Shown here: one piece after another, positions 16,795 through 25,543 of the stretch
How the letters are laid out: each line of letters starts with the position of its first letter
How positions within the stretch are numbered: the first letter of the stretch is position 1
NCBI GenBank assembly: GCA_900318795.1
Contig: ONLU01000001.1
Span: forward strand, 124,001-188,000
Direction of reading: 5' to 3'
DNA: 64,000 nucleotides
Origin: an uncultured Prevotellaceae bacterium
Lineage (GTDB): Bacteria > Bacteroidota > Bacteroidia > Bacteroidales > Bacteroidaceae
Made by a program: the position numbers and the translations under genes
Notes under the pieces: model-generated
The model's database searches: none
Told to the model about the DNA's origin: nothing
Seen by the model: the letters and a program-made list of their open reading frames with translations, nothing else

Positions 16795-16841
16795 TGCGTT
16801 AAGTTTTTATAAGTTTATACTCTTTTCACTTTTCTTTTCCG

Positions 16842-16907
16842 CAAAGATAGACAAAAAAGAGAATTTCTGAAAAGCTTTTCAACGAACTGCTCTTTTTTTT
16901 CAGCGAA
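16842..16907 (-). promoter_or_regulatory. LytTR-type operator and promoter of small protein/beta-helix operon
   Basis: On the minus strand: TTCGCTGAA (16899-16907), 12 bp, TTCGTTGAA (16878-16886), 28 bp, -7 element TATCTTTG (16842-16849). A TTTT/TTTC stretch 19-20 bp upstream of the -7 element can serve as -33. Geometry equals that of 14441-14506. Confidence 0.82.
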
Positions 16908-16963
16908 CACGAAGTGGCGGCGGTTATGTAGAGATTGACGAACTACTGATAGGCGTGATTTAG

Positions 16964-17040
16964 CGAGATTACGGCTCGTTGCGAGTGAGCCGTAATCTCG
17001 TCACGAGCGAGACGTAATCTCGTCACGGGTGAGCCGTAGC
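16964..17040. repeat. Inverted and direct repeat cluster
   Basis: CGAGATTACGGCTC (16964-16977) and its exact complement GAGCCGTAATCTCG (16987-17000) form a 14-bp hairpin with a 9-nt loop. A second copy of the arm (CGTAATCTCGTCACG) follows at 17013-17027, then GAGCCGTAG. There is no T-run on either side, so it is not a normal terminator. It lies in the 549-bp space between 16794 and 17344. Confidence 0.75.
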
Positions 17041-17139
17041 CTTTTGGGGTAAGTGCGGTTGAAAACTATTTTGTGCGATCTAAAACTTTTTCGAGTGCCG
17101 TATGGAAAATATTCCCCGGCGTACGAGTAGAGTGTCTCA

Positions 17140-17343
17140 TCAACTTTGGTGTTCTCTGGTCCGGATAAGCAGACTTTCCGCCTCTCCGGGAGGGGGAGGT
17201 GGAAAGTCGTCGTCCATGGGAGGACCGTCGGGGGGCGGGCCTGGGGGGAAGTCGTCGTCGAAGTAGCGGTCTTCGGTGCCCTCATGCCAGAACTCCAGCC
17301 ATGGATGGAACTGAGGCACTGGCCTGAGGTGGAAGGTGGTCAG
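17140..17343 (-). pseudogene. Protein-like open segment in frame after the beta-helix 2 stop codon
   Basis: Directly after the TGA of the next gene (17344-17346) the same frame stays open for 67 codons before a second TGA at 17140. The translation is strongly protein-like, with WLEFWHEGTEDRYFDDDF, then PPGPPPDGPPMDDDFPPPPP, and codon third positions are mostly G or C as in nearby genes. No ATG, GTG or TTG start is placed to read it alone except a late Met. Options are a decayed C-terminal extension, a gene remnant, or occasional readthrough. The acidic/proline style recalls the periplasmic loop of the nearby sensor kinase. Sequencing error at the stop is another possibility. Confidence 0.4.
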
Positions 17344-19131
17344 TCACCACCCTCCGGGGCGTCCGCCGCCACCGCCCATACCGTTGCCGCCTGTATAGGA
17401 CGAGAGTGATACGGTGCTGCCTCCGCTGACAGTGGCTCCTATGTTGCCTAATCCTCCGAAGTAGGATGTGCCGCCCGAGATGGTGACGCCTGACTGCAGG
17501 GCAGGTGTGGAAGGTGCCGAGACTACCAGGCCGTTGCCGCCGCTGGAGGGAGTTTTGAAGGCGAAGGTGGTGTTGTCGTACTTCAAGGCATACCAGGTGT
17601 TGGCGCTCCATGAACTCTGATAGCAAGCTTGGCTGAGTTGCGCACCGTTTTCCAGCCCGCCCACGGCAACCAGTGTTCCTCCCTGTACGTAGAGCTTGTA
17701 GCCGCCCTCGGTATTGGCGTCGATGGCTACCTCAGGAGAGCCCGAGCAGCTGGCGAATACGAAGCCGCCCTTGATGTAGCAGTTGCCGTTGGCATCGATG
17801 CCGTCGTTGTGCTGACCCAGTGCGAAGACGTAGCCGCCGGTAATGTTCATGTGACTCTTTGAGTTGATGGCATCGTCGTAGGCATAGCTGGCAACCTCGC
17901 CGCCGCTGATGGTCAGGGTGCTCTTGGTCTCGATGCCCTCGCCGTTGGTACCGCTGGTGCGTACCCAGATGCGGCCTCCGGCAATGTCCAGATCGCCGTC
18001 TACCTTGATGCCCTTGGGCGAGGCAGTGTCATTGTTGCTCTTGAACTGGCTGCCCGTGGTGACGATGTAGGTGCTGCCACCGTTGAAGTAGGCTTCCATG
18101 TCGACATTGATGCCCTTGCCGCCGCTGCCGGTGCTCATGAGCCACAGTTCGCCGCCGTTGATGGTGAACACCGAGTCGGTCTTCAGACAGGCTGCGCCCT
18201 TGGCCTCCAGGTCTTCGGTGTCCCAGACGCCGTTGCCGGTAGTGATGACGGTGGTGCGTCCGCCGTTGACGGTGATGTCCGACTCGCAGTTGATGCCCTT
18301 GGCAGCCGCCGCCGATACTTCAACGTTCAGGATGCCGCCATTGATGAACACACCGTCGTTGGCCTTGATGCCGTGGTTGGCGGTAGACTTGGCATAGATG
18401 TTGTTGCCCGTGTTGAAGATGATGTAGTCAGCCGAGTGGATGCCGTTGTTGTAGTTGCCGTAGACCTCCAGTGTCCCCTTGCCGTTGAACAACAGCTTAC
18501 CCTTGCAGTAGAGAGCACCCTTGTGGTCGTTTTTCGAACTGGTGCCGTCAGTCAGTTTGTTGGTGGTACCCTCAGCCAGCATGACATAGGCACGCTTCTT
18601 GCTGAGCAGGTTCAGGGCGGCACTGTCAGGGTTGGTGATGTCCACACCGTTCAGCATCACCTCGTACTTTTTCTCGCCCAGGATGGTCAGCGAACCATTG
18701 CTGGTGGAGCCGGTGACGTAGTAGCAGATACCTTTCTCTGAGCCGTGGTCGGCAGTCACGTGACCGCCGTTGACGGTAATGGTCACGCCATTCTCCGTCC
18801 TGGCAGTGGGATTCGACAGGTCGATGGCCACCTGGGTGGCGAAACTGTTGTTGGCCAGGTTGTCTTCCTCTTCAGGGTAGTAGGCCGCAGCGATGCCGCT
18901 GGTAGGCTCTGCCGTCGTCTTGTCAATTTTTACAGAGAAGGTGGTTAGGTCGCCCGTAGCGGTACTGCTGCCGCTGCTGGAGGAACTGCCGCCACTGGTG
19001 TTTCCGCTGTTTCCGGTATTGTCAGTGGTGGTGTTCCTGTTGGTGTAACTGTCCAGCGGGTCGTCGCTGGAACATGCTGTGTTGAGCCACGTGAGGGCTG
19101 CTAGCATCGAGAGAATCATTGCCTTTTTCAT
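17344..19131 (-). CDS. Cthe_2159-type beta-helix lipoprotein, copy 2
   Basis: A 595-residue paralogue of the protein at 14510-16423. I start it at 19131 (MKKAMILSMLAALTW), 15 codons inside the longest frame, because this gives a clean lipoprotein signal with lipobox NTAC. A Ser/Gly/Thr-rich spacer (about 20-60) links the lipid anchor to the beta-helix. Rungs are clear: KRAYVMLAEGTTNKLTDGT, GNYNNGIHSADYIIF, GIKANDGVFINGG, GKGINVDMEAYFNGG, GEGIETKSTLTISGGEV, DDAINSKSHMNITGGYV, DGIDANGNCYIKGGFV. Unlike copy 1 it lacks the small N-terminal beta domain and is lipid-anchored. It ends GGGGGRPGGW. It has its own LytTR-type promoter. An open frame continues after its stop (17140-17343). Confidence 0.9.
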   Translation of the reverse strand: MKKAMILSMLAALTWLNTACSSDDPLDSYTNRNTTTDNTGNSGNTSGGSSSSSGSSTATGDLTTFSVKIDKTTAEPTSGIAAAYYPEEEDNLANNSFATQVAIDLSNPTARTENGVTITVNGGHVTADHGSEKGICYYVTGSTSNGSLTILGEKKYEVMLNGVDITNPDSAALNLLSKKRAYVMLAEGTTNKLTDGTSSKNDHKGALYCKGKLLFNGKGTLEVYGNYNNGIHSADYIIFNTGNNIYAKSTANHGIKANDGVFINGGILNVEVSAAAAKGINCESDITVNGGRTTVITTGNGVWDTEDLEAKGAACLKTDSVFTINGGELWLMSTGSGGKGINVDMEAYFNGGSTYIVTTGSQFKSNNDTASPKGIKVDGDLDIAGGRIWVRTSGTNGEGIETKSTLTISGGEVASYAYDDAINSKSHMNITGGYVFALGQHNDGIDANGNCYIKGGFVFASCSGSPEVAIDANTEGGYKLYVQGGTLVAVGGLENGAQLSQACYQSSWSANTWYALKYDNTTFAFKTPSSGGNGLVVSAPSTPALQSGVTISGGTSYFGGLGNIGATVSGGSTVSLSSYTGGNGMGGGGGRPGGW

Positions 19132-19173
19132 ATTCTTTGTCGTTTTTGAGTTAATATTGTCTTTTTCTGTCGG

Positions 19174-19239
19174 CAAAGGTAGACAAAAAGAGCCGGTTCG
19201 CGAAAAATATTCAGCGAACCGGCCATTTCGTTCAGCGAA
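19174..19239 (-). promoter_or_regulatory. LytTR-type operator and promoter of beta-helix 2
   Basis: On the minus strand: TTCGCTGAA (19231-19239), 12 bp, TTCGCTGAA (19210-19218), 28 bp, -7 element TACCTTTG (19174-19181). A 10-bp inverted repeat GCCGGTTCGC/GCGAACCGGC lies inside the same region and shares bases with the proximal repeat. Spacing equals the other two sites. Confidence 0.82.
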
Positions 19240-19272
19240 AAGGCAATGACCTTTTGCTTGATTTCCCTTTTT

Positions 19273-19866
19273 TTACAGTCCGAGCTTGCTCTTGGCTGAT
19301 GCTGCGGCGTTGTCGATGGCCTCGTTAGCCTTCTCCTTGGCAGCTTCCTTAGCCTCGTTGGCCTTGTCCGCAGCAGCCTGCTTAGCCTCTTCAATCTTCT
19401 GGTTGGCAGCGTCAACGGCAGCGTCCTTCGCCTCGGTAGCAGCGTCGCCGACCTGCTCCAGCAGACCGTTTACCACACTGGCGGGCTCGATGTCAGTCAC
19501 AGCGCTCAGGGCAGCAGCTACGGCAGCATTGTCGCCTACCAGCGCCTTCACCTTGTCAGCGTTCTCCTTCAGGAAGGTCTGCACCTTCACCACATACTCC
19601 TTGGCCACCTCAGGATTGTTCTTGACAATCTCGGCAATCTTGACCTTGATGCTCTCCAGGGTTGCCTGCAGCTTAGAAACGTCGTTGGCTTCCAGGTCGG
19701 CACTCAGGGCATCGATGGTCTCCTGGGCAGCTCCCTGTGCAATAGAGTCAACGATGGCTACAGAGTCCACAGCCGCAGTCTCAGCATCAGCCTGCTGGGT
19801 CTTGTTGCCGCACGATGTGAATCCGATGGCAGCCACAGCCATCACTGCTAAAAGAATCTTCTTCAT
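19273..19866 (-). CDS. Ala/Glu/Lys-rich helical lipoprotein
   Basis: A 197-residue predicted lipoprotein: MKKILLAVMAVAAIGFTSC gives a lipobox ending at Cys19, followed by GNKTQQ. The rest is almost entirely helical. The last 70 residues repeat AKDAAVDAANQKIEEAKQAAADKANEAKEAAKEKANEAIDNAA-like units in an 11-residue style, resembling apolipoprotein or LEA-type amphipathic helices. Length and composition suggest a surface-associated or periplasmic coiled structure, perhaps binding membranes; no catalytic motif is seen. I do not recognise a named gene. It has its own -7 element TACCTTTG at 19929-19936 on the minus strand and is separated from the beta-helix gene by a LytTR-type site downstream. 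Confidence 0.75.
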   Translation of the reverse strand: MKKILLAVMAVAAIGFTSCGNKTQQADAETAAVDSVAIVDSIAQGAAQETIDALSADLEANDVSKLQATLESIKVKIAEIVKNNPEVAKEYVVKVQTFLKENADKVKALVGDNAAVAAALSAVTDIEPASVVNGLLEQVGDAATEAKDAAVDAANQKIEEAKQAAADKANEAKEAAKEKANEAIDNAAASAKSKLGL

Positions 19867-19967
19867 AGTTTCTCTTTCTCCTTTAATTATTAATAAAACA
19901 TGTTTAGTTGTGGTTCGTAAACCGTCGGCAAAGGTAAGGTATTTTTCGTTACGTTATACCTTTCTTT

Positions 19968-20720
19968 TTAACTTTTTAACGTTAATTCCACCGGGCAGTG
20001 GTCGCTGCCCAGAATGTCGGTATGGATTTTGGCATCCTCTATCTGTGACTTGAGCCGATTGGAGGTGACGAAGTAGTCGATGCGCCATCCGGCATTCTTC
20101 TGGCGGGCCTGGAAGCGGTACGACCACCAGGAGTAGGTCACCTGTTCGGGATAGAGCGTACGGAAGGTGTCGATGAAACCATTATTTAGTAAGGTAGTGA
20201 ACTGCTCGCGCTCCTGATCGGTGAACCCTGCGTTCTGGCGATTGGTCTTGGGATTCTTCAGGTCTATCTCCTCGTGGGCGACGTTCAGGTCGCCACACAG
20301 GATGACAGGCTTCTTGGCGTCCAGTCCTTTCAGGTACTGGCGGAAGTCGGCCTCCCACTGCATACGGTAGTCCAGTCGCTTCAGCCCGTCCTGCGAGTTG
20401 GGTGTGTAGCAGGTGACCAGATAGAAGTTGTCCATCTCCAGCGTGATGACGCGTCCCTCGTGGTCGTGCAGGTCGATACCGATGCCGTAAGTGACGTTCA
20501 AAGGGGTATGACGCGTAAAGATGGCTGTGCCGGAATAGCCTTTCTTGTCGGCGTAGTTCCAGTACGACTGGTAGCCGTCAAACTTCAGATCCAACTGACC
20601 TTCCTGCATCTTGGTCTCTTGCAGACAGAAGAAGTCTGCGTCCAACTGTCTGAATACATCGCTGAAGCCTTTTCCCTCGCAGGCCCTCAGGCCGTTTACG
20701 TTCCAACTGATAAATTTCAT
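19968..20720 (-). CDS. xth: Exodeoxyribonuclease III / AP endonuclease
   Basis: A 250-residue DNA repair nuclease of the ExoIII/APE1 family that cuts 5' to abasic sites and removes 3' blocks. Motifs: [10 protein letters not shown] (residues 4-13), LQETKMQ with metal-binding Glu36, GYSGTAIF, catalytic [12 protein letters not shown], and the C-terminal GWRIDYF and GSDHCPV with catalytic Asp-His. Length is standard. The start lies 5 bp from the stop of topB on the same strand, so both are on one transcript, joining a repair nuclease and a topoisomerase. Start ATG at 20720 gives the typical [11 protein letters not shown]-terminus. Confidence 0.96.
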   Translation of the reverse strand: MKFISWNVNGLRACEGKGFSDVFRQLDADFFCLQETKMQEGQLDLKFDGYQSYWNYADKKGYSGTAIFTRHTPLNVTYGIGIDLHDHEGRVITLEMDNFYLVTCYTPNSQDGLKRLDYRMQWEADFRQYLKGLDAKKPVILCGDLNVAHEEIDLKNPKTNRQNAGFTDQEREQFTTLLNNGFIDTFRTLYPEQVTYSWWSYRFQARQKNAGWRIDYFVTSNRLKSQIEDAKIHTDILGSDHCPVELTLKS

Positions 20721-20725
20721 AGTGT

Positions 20726-22630
20726 CTATTGTTTCTTATGCTTGTTGCTCTTGACTTTTTTGACTTCGGCATCGGTCAGCAAGGTGATGCGGCGGTTGGT
20801 GGGGTCGCGCATGACGTCGTTGACAATGTCCGTCACCTGTTGCTTCAGCTCTGCAATGAACTGGGCAGGGTCGTAGGTCTTGTGCTCTATGTCGCGCAGC
20901 TTCTTCTCCCAGATGCCGGTCAGTTCACAGCTCTTGAGCAGTTCCTCGTGAATGAGGTCGATGAGCTCGATGCCGGTGGGAGTAGCCACGAGTCGCTTGC
21001 GTTCGCGCTTGATGTAGTGGCGCTTGAACAGGGTTTCGATGATGCCGGCACGGCTGGACGGGCGACCGATGCCGTTCTCCTTCATGGCAGCACGCAGGGT
21101 TTCGTCTTCCACGAATTTGCCTGCCGTTTCCATGGCGCGCAGCAGCGAGGCTTCGTTATAGTAGGGTGGCGGTGTGGTCATCTTCTCTGTCAGGGTAGGG
21201 GTGTGCTCACCGCTTTCTCCCTTGACGAAGGTGGGAAGGGTGCGCTCTTCGTCAGACTTTTCGGAGTTCTCGGAAGACTCGGTGCTTTCTGGCTTTTCTG
21301 AGTCTGGAGTCTTGCCTCTGACTACGCGCCAACCCGGATCCAGAATCTCTTTTCCCGTCACCTTGAACTCTACCTTGTTCTCTTCACCCTTGACTTCGCC
21401 CAGTACTGTTGTCGTCGAGAACTTGCAGTCGGGCAGGAAGACACCGATGAAACGGCGTGCCACCAGGTCGAAGACGTTGCGCTCGGCATCGCTTAGGTTC
21501 TGGGGTATCACTCCTGTAGGAATGATGGCATGGTGGTCGGTGACCTTTGAGGTGTCGAAGACGCGCTTGGTCTTCTTCAGAGGTTTGCCGCCAATGGGTT
21601 TGATGAACTCAGCGTAGGGTGCCACACCTCCGAACTTGGTCTGGTAAAGACCGTTCAGGGTCTGCGGACACTTGGGATAGATGTCGTCAGACAGGTATTG
21701 CGTGTCGACACGGGGATAGGTGGTGTACTTGCGCTCGTAGAGTGCCTGAATGAGGTTCAGCGTCATCTCGGCAGAGTAGCCGAACTTGCGGTTGCAGTCT
21801 ACCTGCAGCGAGGTCAGGTCGTAGAGCTGGGGCGGTTGCTCCTTGCCTTCCTTCTTTTCCACCTTGGTGACGGTAAATGGCTTGCCCTCGATGGTGCTGA
21901 AGGCTTTCTCGCCTTCCTCCTTCGAGGTGAACTTGCCCTGAGTAGCCGTAAATGTGGTGTCGCGATAGACGGTAGCCAGCACCCAGTAGGGTTCGGGCTT
22001 GAAGTTGTCTATCTCTTTCTGACGGTTGACAATGAGTGCCAGGGTAGGGGTTTGCACACGACCGATGGACAGCACCTGGCGATTCTGCCCGTACTTCAGC
22101 GTATAGAGACGCGTGCAGTTCATGCCCAGCAGCCAGTCGCCGATGGCACGGCTCAGACCGGCTAAGTACAGGGGCTGGTAGTCTGACTGGTCTTTCAGGT
22201 TCTGGAATCCCTCGCGGATGGCCTCGTCAGTCATGCTGGATATCCACAGACGGCTGACTGGGCACTTGGCCTGCGCCTTCTGCATCACCCAGCGCTGGAT
22301 GAGTTCTCCCTCCTGACCGGCGTCACCGCAGTTGACTATGCGCTCTGCTTTCTGCATCAGTCCCTCGATGATGGAGAACTGTTTCCTGATGCCTTGGTCG
22401 TCAATGAGCTTGATGCCGAAGCGCTCTGGAATCATAGGCAGTGACGTCAGGCTCCATGTCTTCCACATAGCAGTATAGTCGTGGGGCTCCTTCAGAGTAC
22501 ACAGGTGACCAAAGGTCCAGGTCACCTGAAAACCGTTACCTTCCATATATCCTTCGTGTGACGACGTTGCTCCGATAATCCGTGCGATGTCACGCGCCAC
22601 ACTGGGTTTCTCAGCGATACATACAATCAT
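20726..22630 (-). CDS. topB: DNA topoisomerase III-like type IA topoisomerase
   Basis: A 634-residue type IA topoisomerase, which passes single strands through a transient tyrosyl break. I start at 22630 ([20 protein letters not shown]), the usual N-terminus of the Toprim domain, not at 22684. Visible parts: Toprim acidic residues in [24 protein letters not shown], the active-site segment [14 protein letters not shown] [11 protein letters not shown] (catalytic Tyr before PRVDT), and [35 protein letters not shown] typical of the TopB branch. A charged Glu/Ser insert ([19 protein letters not shown]) interrupts it near residue 450. No C-terminal zinc fingers, so it is the short form. Promoter element TACTTTTG lies at 22640-22647. 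It is coupled to xth. Confidence 0.93.
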   Translation of the reverse strand: MIVCIAEKPSVARDIARIIGATSSHEGYMEGNGFQVTWTFGHLCTLKEPHDYTAMWKTWSLTSLPMIPERFGIKLIDDQGIRKQFSIIEGLMQKAERIVNCGDAGQEGELIQRWVMQKAQAKCPVSRLWISSMTDEAIREGFQNLKDQSDYQPLYLAGLSRAIGDWLLGMNCTRLYTLKYGQNRQVLSIGRVQTPTLALIVNRQKEIDNFKPEPYWVLATVYRDTTFTATQGKFTSKEEGEKAFSTIEGKPFTVTKVEKKEGKEQPPQLYDLTSLQVDCNRKFGYSAEMTLNLIQALYERKYTTYPRVDTQYLSDDIYPKCPQTLNGLYQTKFGGVAPYAEFIKPIGGKPLKKTKRVFDTSKVTDHHAIIPTGVIPQNLSDAERNVFDLVARRFIGVFLPDCKFSTTTVLGEVKGEENKVEFKVTGKEILDPGWRVVRGKTPDSEKPESTESSENSEKSDEERTLPTFVKGESGEHTPTLTEKMTTPPPYYNEASLLRAMETAGKFVEDETLRAAMKENGIGRPSSRAGIIETLFKRHYIKRERKRLVATPTGIELIDLIHEELLKSCELTGIWEKKLRDIEHKTYDPAQFIAELKQQVTDIVNDVMRDPTNRRITLLTDAEVKKVKSNKHKKQ

Positions 22631-22650
22631 ATTGGTTGGCAAAAGTACTA

Positions 22651-22689
22651 ATAAAAAAGAAATGAGCCAAACATTTCGGCTCATTTCTT
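22651..22689 (-). terminator. Terminator after cydB
   Basis: A 12-bp stem (AAGAAATGAGCC with GGCTCATTTCTT, 22657-22668 and 22678-22689) with a 9-nt loop is followed on the minus strand by a T-rich run. It lies 18 bp past the cydB stop and overlaps the upstream edge of the topB promoter. Confidence 0.85.
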
Positions 22690-22707
22690 CTTCGTTTGCT
22701 GTTTTTT

Positions 22708-23853
22708 TTAATAGGCGTGGTCGCTCTGAATCTCCTCCTTGTCAAGCTTCTTACGGTCGATGGCGCGCCAGGCGTAGACGATGTAGGCCAGCACGAAGGG
22801 TACAAGCAGCGAGACGTAGAACATGGTACGCAGGGTGAACTCACTCGAACTGGAGTTTGCCATGGTCAGCGACGACTGCAGGTCGGCAGTGGAGGGGTAG
22901 TATGCAGTGTGGTTCCAGGCAGAACAGAGCAGGAGGGCCAGCACGGTCAGCACCGTACCGATGCCCGCAGGCCAGATGCCGCTGTTGTAGTCCTTGGACC
23001 AGATGGTCTTGCCAATGCCGAAGAGCACCAATGCGATACCTATTAATAATATAATGGTGAGATACCACATGTCCAGCAGGTTGTTCAGATACTTGTAGGG
23101 TTCCATGAAGATGACTCCCTCGTCATTATAGGCATAGCCGTCTTTTAATAGCAGGTGTGCCAGATAGGCGACGAATAAGATGACGAAGGGTACGGCATTG
23201 CCCAGCAAGCGTACACTGCCCCTCGAGCGGATGTCCTCGTCGTTGACATTGTTCATCACATAGAGAATGCCCAACACACGGGCCAGAAACATGACGGCAA
23301 GTCCAAAGACGAGTACCCAGGGATTGAGCAGGGCGTCGAGTCCGTGCGAGGCATTGGCCCAACGGGAGATGATGGGTGTAATGGCTCCTGCGTCAACCAG
23401 GTTGTTCTTGGCAATGATGAAGTTGGAACCCTCGAAGAACGTTGCCACGGCACCACCCAGAAGCAACGGACCCAGCAGTCCGTTGAGGATGAGGCCCCAC
23501 TGGAATGTCTTGGGACCCAGAAAGTTGCCGAGCTTGTTCTGGAACTCGTAGCTGACAGCCTGGACAACGAAGGTGAAGAGGATAATCATCCACAGCCAGT
23601 AGGCTCCGCCAAACGAGGTGGAGTAGAAGAGGGGATAGGAGGCGAAGAAGGCACCACCGAAAGTGACCAGTGTGGTGAAGGTGAACTCCCACTTACGTCC
23701 GGTTGAGTTCAGCACCAACCGCCTGCCCTCCTCAGTCCAACCAAGGGAACGGATGCATGAATTAGCGCCCTGGACAAAGAGCAGGAAGACTAACAGTGCT
23801 CCCAACAGTGCCACGACGAAGCACCAGTAATGTTGCAAGAATTCGTATGTCAT
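22708..23853 (-). CDS. cydB: Cytochrome bd ubiquinol oxidase subunit II
   Basis: A 381-residue polytopic membrane protein, the CydB subunit of cytochrome bd oxidase, which reduces oxygen to water with quinol and lets anaerobes survive traces of oxygen. About nine hydrophobic helices are visible, with family marks WTEEGRRLVLNSTGRKWEFTFTTLVTFGGAFFASYPL near the N-terminus (residues 39-75) and GSVRLLGNAVPF in the middle. Compared with Escherichia coli CydB, the N-terminal signature is shifted but the helix pattern is kept, as in other Bacteroidota. It follows cydA by 12 bp. A strong terminator downstream closes the operon. Confidence 0.93.
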   Translation of the reverse strand: MTYEFLQHYWCFVVALLGALLVFLLFVQGANSCIRSLGWTEEGRRLVLNSTGRKWEFTFTTLVTFGGAFFASYPLFYSTSFGGAYWLWMIILFTFVVQAVSYEFQNKLGNFLGPKTFQWGLILNGLLGPLLLGGAVATFFEGSNFIIAKNNLVDAGAITPIISRWANASHGLDALLNPWVLVFGLAVMFLARVLGILYVMNNVNDEDIRSRGSVRLLGNAVPFVILFVAYLAHLLLKDGYAYNDEGVIFMEPYKYLNNLLDMWYLTIILLIGIALVLFGIGKTIWSKDYNSGIWPAGIGTVLTVLALLLCSAWNHTAYYPSTADLQSSLTMANSSSSEFTLRTMFYVSLLVPFVLAYIVYAWRAIDRKKLDKEEIQSDHAY

Positions 23854-23865
23854 AGCTTTTATTTT

Positions 23866-25509
23866 TTACTTTTCTGTATATTCTGGGCCACGCTTGATTT
23901 GCTTCAGCAGGATGCTGATTTCAACAGCCAGCATCAGCGTGAAGAGGAACAGGAAGAGGAAGAACGTCAGGGCTACCGACGCTCCGTTGATGTCGCTGAC
24001 GGCCACCCAGGTGGGCAGCATGTCCTGAATGGTCCAGGGTTGACGGCCGAATTCTGCCACGAGCCAGCCGCTTTCCGAGGCGATATAGGCTAAGGGCACC
24101 AGTGCAATGGCTGTCCAGTAGTGCCAGGCGGGCAGTCCCGTAATTTCGTGCATGTCGGCATGTGTCTCAGGCAGGATGCCGACGGTTGCCAACAGGCGTC
24201 TGACAATGACTGACAGATAGGGAATGCGGAACGACAGGATGGCCATGATGGCGAAGTAGAGGATGAACAGACAGCCCAGTCCTACCATGATGCGAAAAGC
24301 CCAGAAGTTGACGGGCACATAGGGCACGATGTCTTTCTTGTCTTTCACATAGCCATAGCCGAAGTAGGGCATGTTCTCTTTGATAATGGACAACTGAGAG
24401 TTGAGAACAGACTCGCTGGCACCTTCCTGCTTGGCCTTGCGGTAGGCAGCCAGGGCGGTGATGGCCTGTTGGCCGCGGGCTATCTTCTCGTCTACGGATG
24501 GTTCACAAGTACCGTCAGGACGGGTATATCCGTTCAGAATGTCATTGATGCCGGGCACGAAACCGTGTGGGTCGTTAGTAGCCATGATGCTGAGTGCGTA
24601 GGGCATGTCTATCTTCAGCGGGGCAGACTCCTGTTTCTCGTAGTCAGGCTGACACAACGGATTCACCCATGCCACAGCGGTCAGTCCCTGATCGGTACCT
24701 CCATTGTACAGTGCCTCCATGGCAGCGAGTTTCATGGGTTGGTACTTGGCTACCTGCTGGCCACTGATGTGACCTGTGAAGGCAGCTCCAAGGGTAGCGA
24801 TGAGGCCGACAATGGCGGCAATCTTGATGCTCTCCTTGGCCAGTCTCACCTCGCGACGCTTCATGAGATACCAGCATGAGACAGCCATCACGAAGACAGC
24901 ACCGATAATCCAGGCTGAGATGACGGTATGGCAGAACTTGCCGATGGCAAAGGGTGACAGGGCTACGGCAAAGAAGTCAACCATCTCGTTGCGCATGGTG
25001 TCGGGATTGAACTCGCAGCCTACGGGATACTGCATCCACGCATTGGCTACCAGAATCCACCATGCCGAGATGGTGGCACCCAGACCCGTCAGCCACGTAG
25101 AGGCCAGATGGAACCCAGGAGAAACCTTCTTCCAACCGAAATACATGACGGCAACGAAGGTGGACTCCATAAAGAAGGCTACGATACCCTCGATGGCCAG
25201 CGGTGCACCGAAAATGTCGCCTACGAACCAGGAATAGTTCGACCAGTTGGTGCCGAACTCAAACTCCAGAATGATACCTGTGGCTACGCCCATGGCGAAG
25301 TTGATGCCGAAGAGGCGCTGCCAGAACATGGCTGTGTCGCGCCAGAAGGTGTCACGCTTGCGATACCAGAGGGTCTCGCAGATGCCCATGATGACCGCCA
25401 GACCCAGCGTCAGCGGAACGAACAGCCAGTGATAGATTGCCGTGAGCGCAAATTGTGCTCTGGCCCAGTTGATGGAACCGGCGTCGATGTTTAGAAATAA
25501 GTCAGTCAT
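23866..25509 (-). CDS. cydA: Cytochrome bd ubiquinol oxidase subunit I
   Basis: A 547-residue CydA, the haem- and quinol-binding subunit. Haem ligand candidates visible are His27 in AIYHWLFVPLTLG (haem b595), His in KFCHTVISAW (b558, about 194) and a downstream Met. The FEFGTNW, IEGIVAFFMEST and GRQPW motifs of the family are present. The periplasmic Q-loop between about residues 255 and 400 is long and carries a polar stretch (KQEGASESVLNSQLSIIKENMPYFGYG). It lies 34 bp downstream of DUF4492 and 12 bp upstream of cydB, forming the bd oxidase operon. Confidence 0.95.
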   Translation of the reverse strand: MTDLFLNIDAGSINWARAQFALTAIYHWLFVPLTLGLAVIMGICETLWYRKRDTFWRDTAMFWQRLFGINFAMGVATGIILEFEFGTNWSNYSWFVGDIFGAPLAIEGIVAFFMESTFVAVMYFGWKKVSPGFHLASTWLTGLGATISAWWILVANAWMQYPVGCEFNPDTMRNEMVDFFAVALSPFAIGKFCHTVISAWIIGAVFVMAVSCWYLMKRREVRLAKESIKIAAIVGLIATLGAAFTGHISGQQVAKYQPMKLAAMEALYNGGTDQGLTAVAWVNPLCQPDYEKQESAPLKIDMPYALSIMATNDPHGFVPGINDILNGYTRPDGTCEPSVDEKIARGQQAITALAAYRKAKQEGASESVLNSQLSIIKENMPYFGYGYVKDKKDIVPYVPVNFWAFRIMVGLGCLFILYFAIMAILSFRIPYLSVIVRRLLATVGILPETHADMHEITGLPAWHYWTAIALVPLAYIASESGWLVAEFGRQPWTIQDMLPTWVAVSDINGASVALTFFLFLFLFTLMLAVEISILLKQIKRGPEYTEK

Positions 25510-25543
25510 AGTATTAACAATTTATAGATTTACAACTTTCAGG

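Noticed and set aside
17001..17285. 94-codon minus-strand frame overlapping the hairpin cluster
   Set aside because: Low-complexity Thr/Pro product in a different frame from the protein-like segment at 17140-17343; it reads through the GTAATCTCG repeats, so it is probably not coding.
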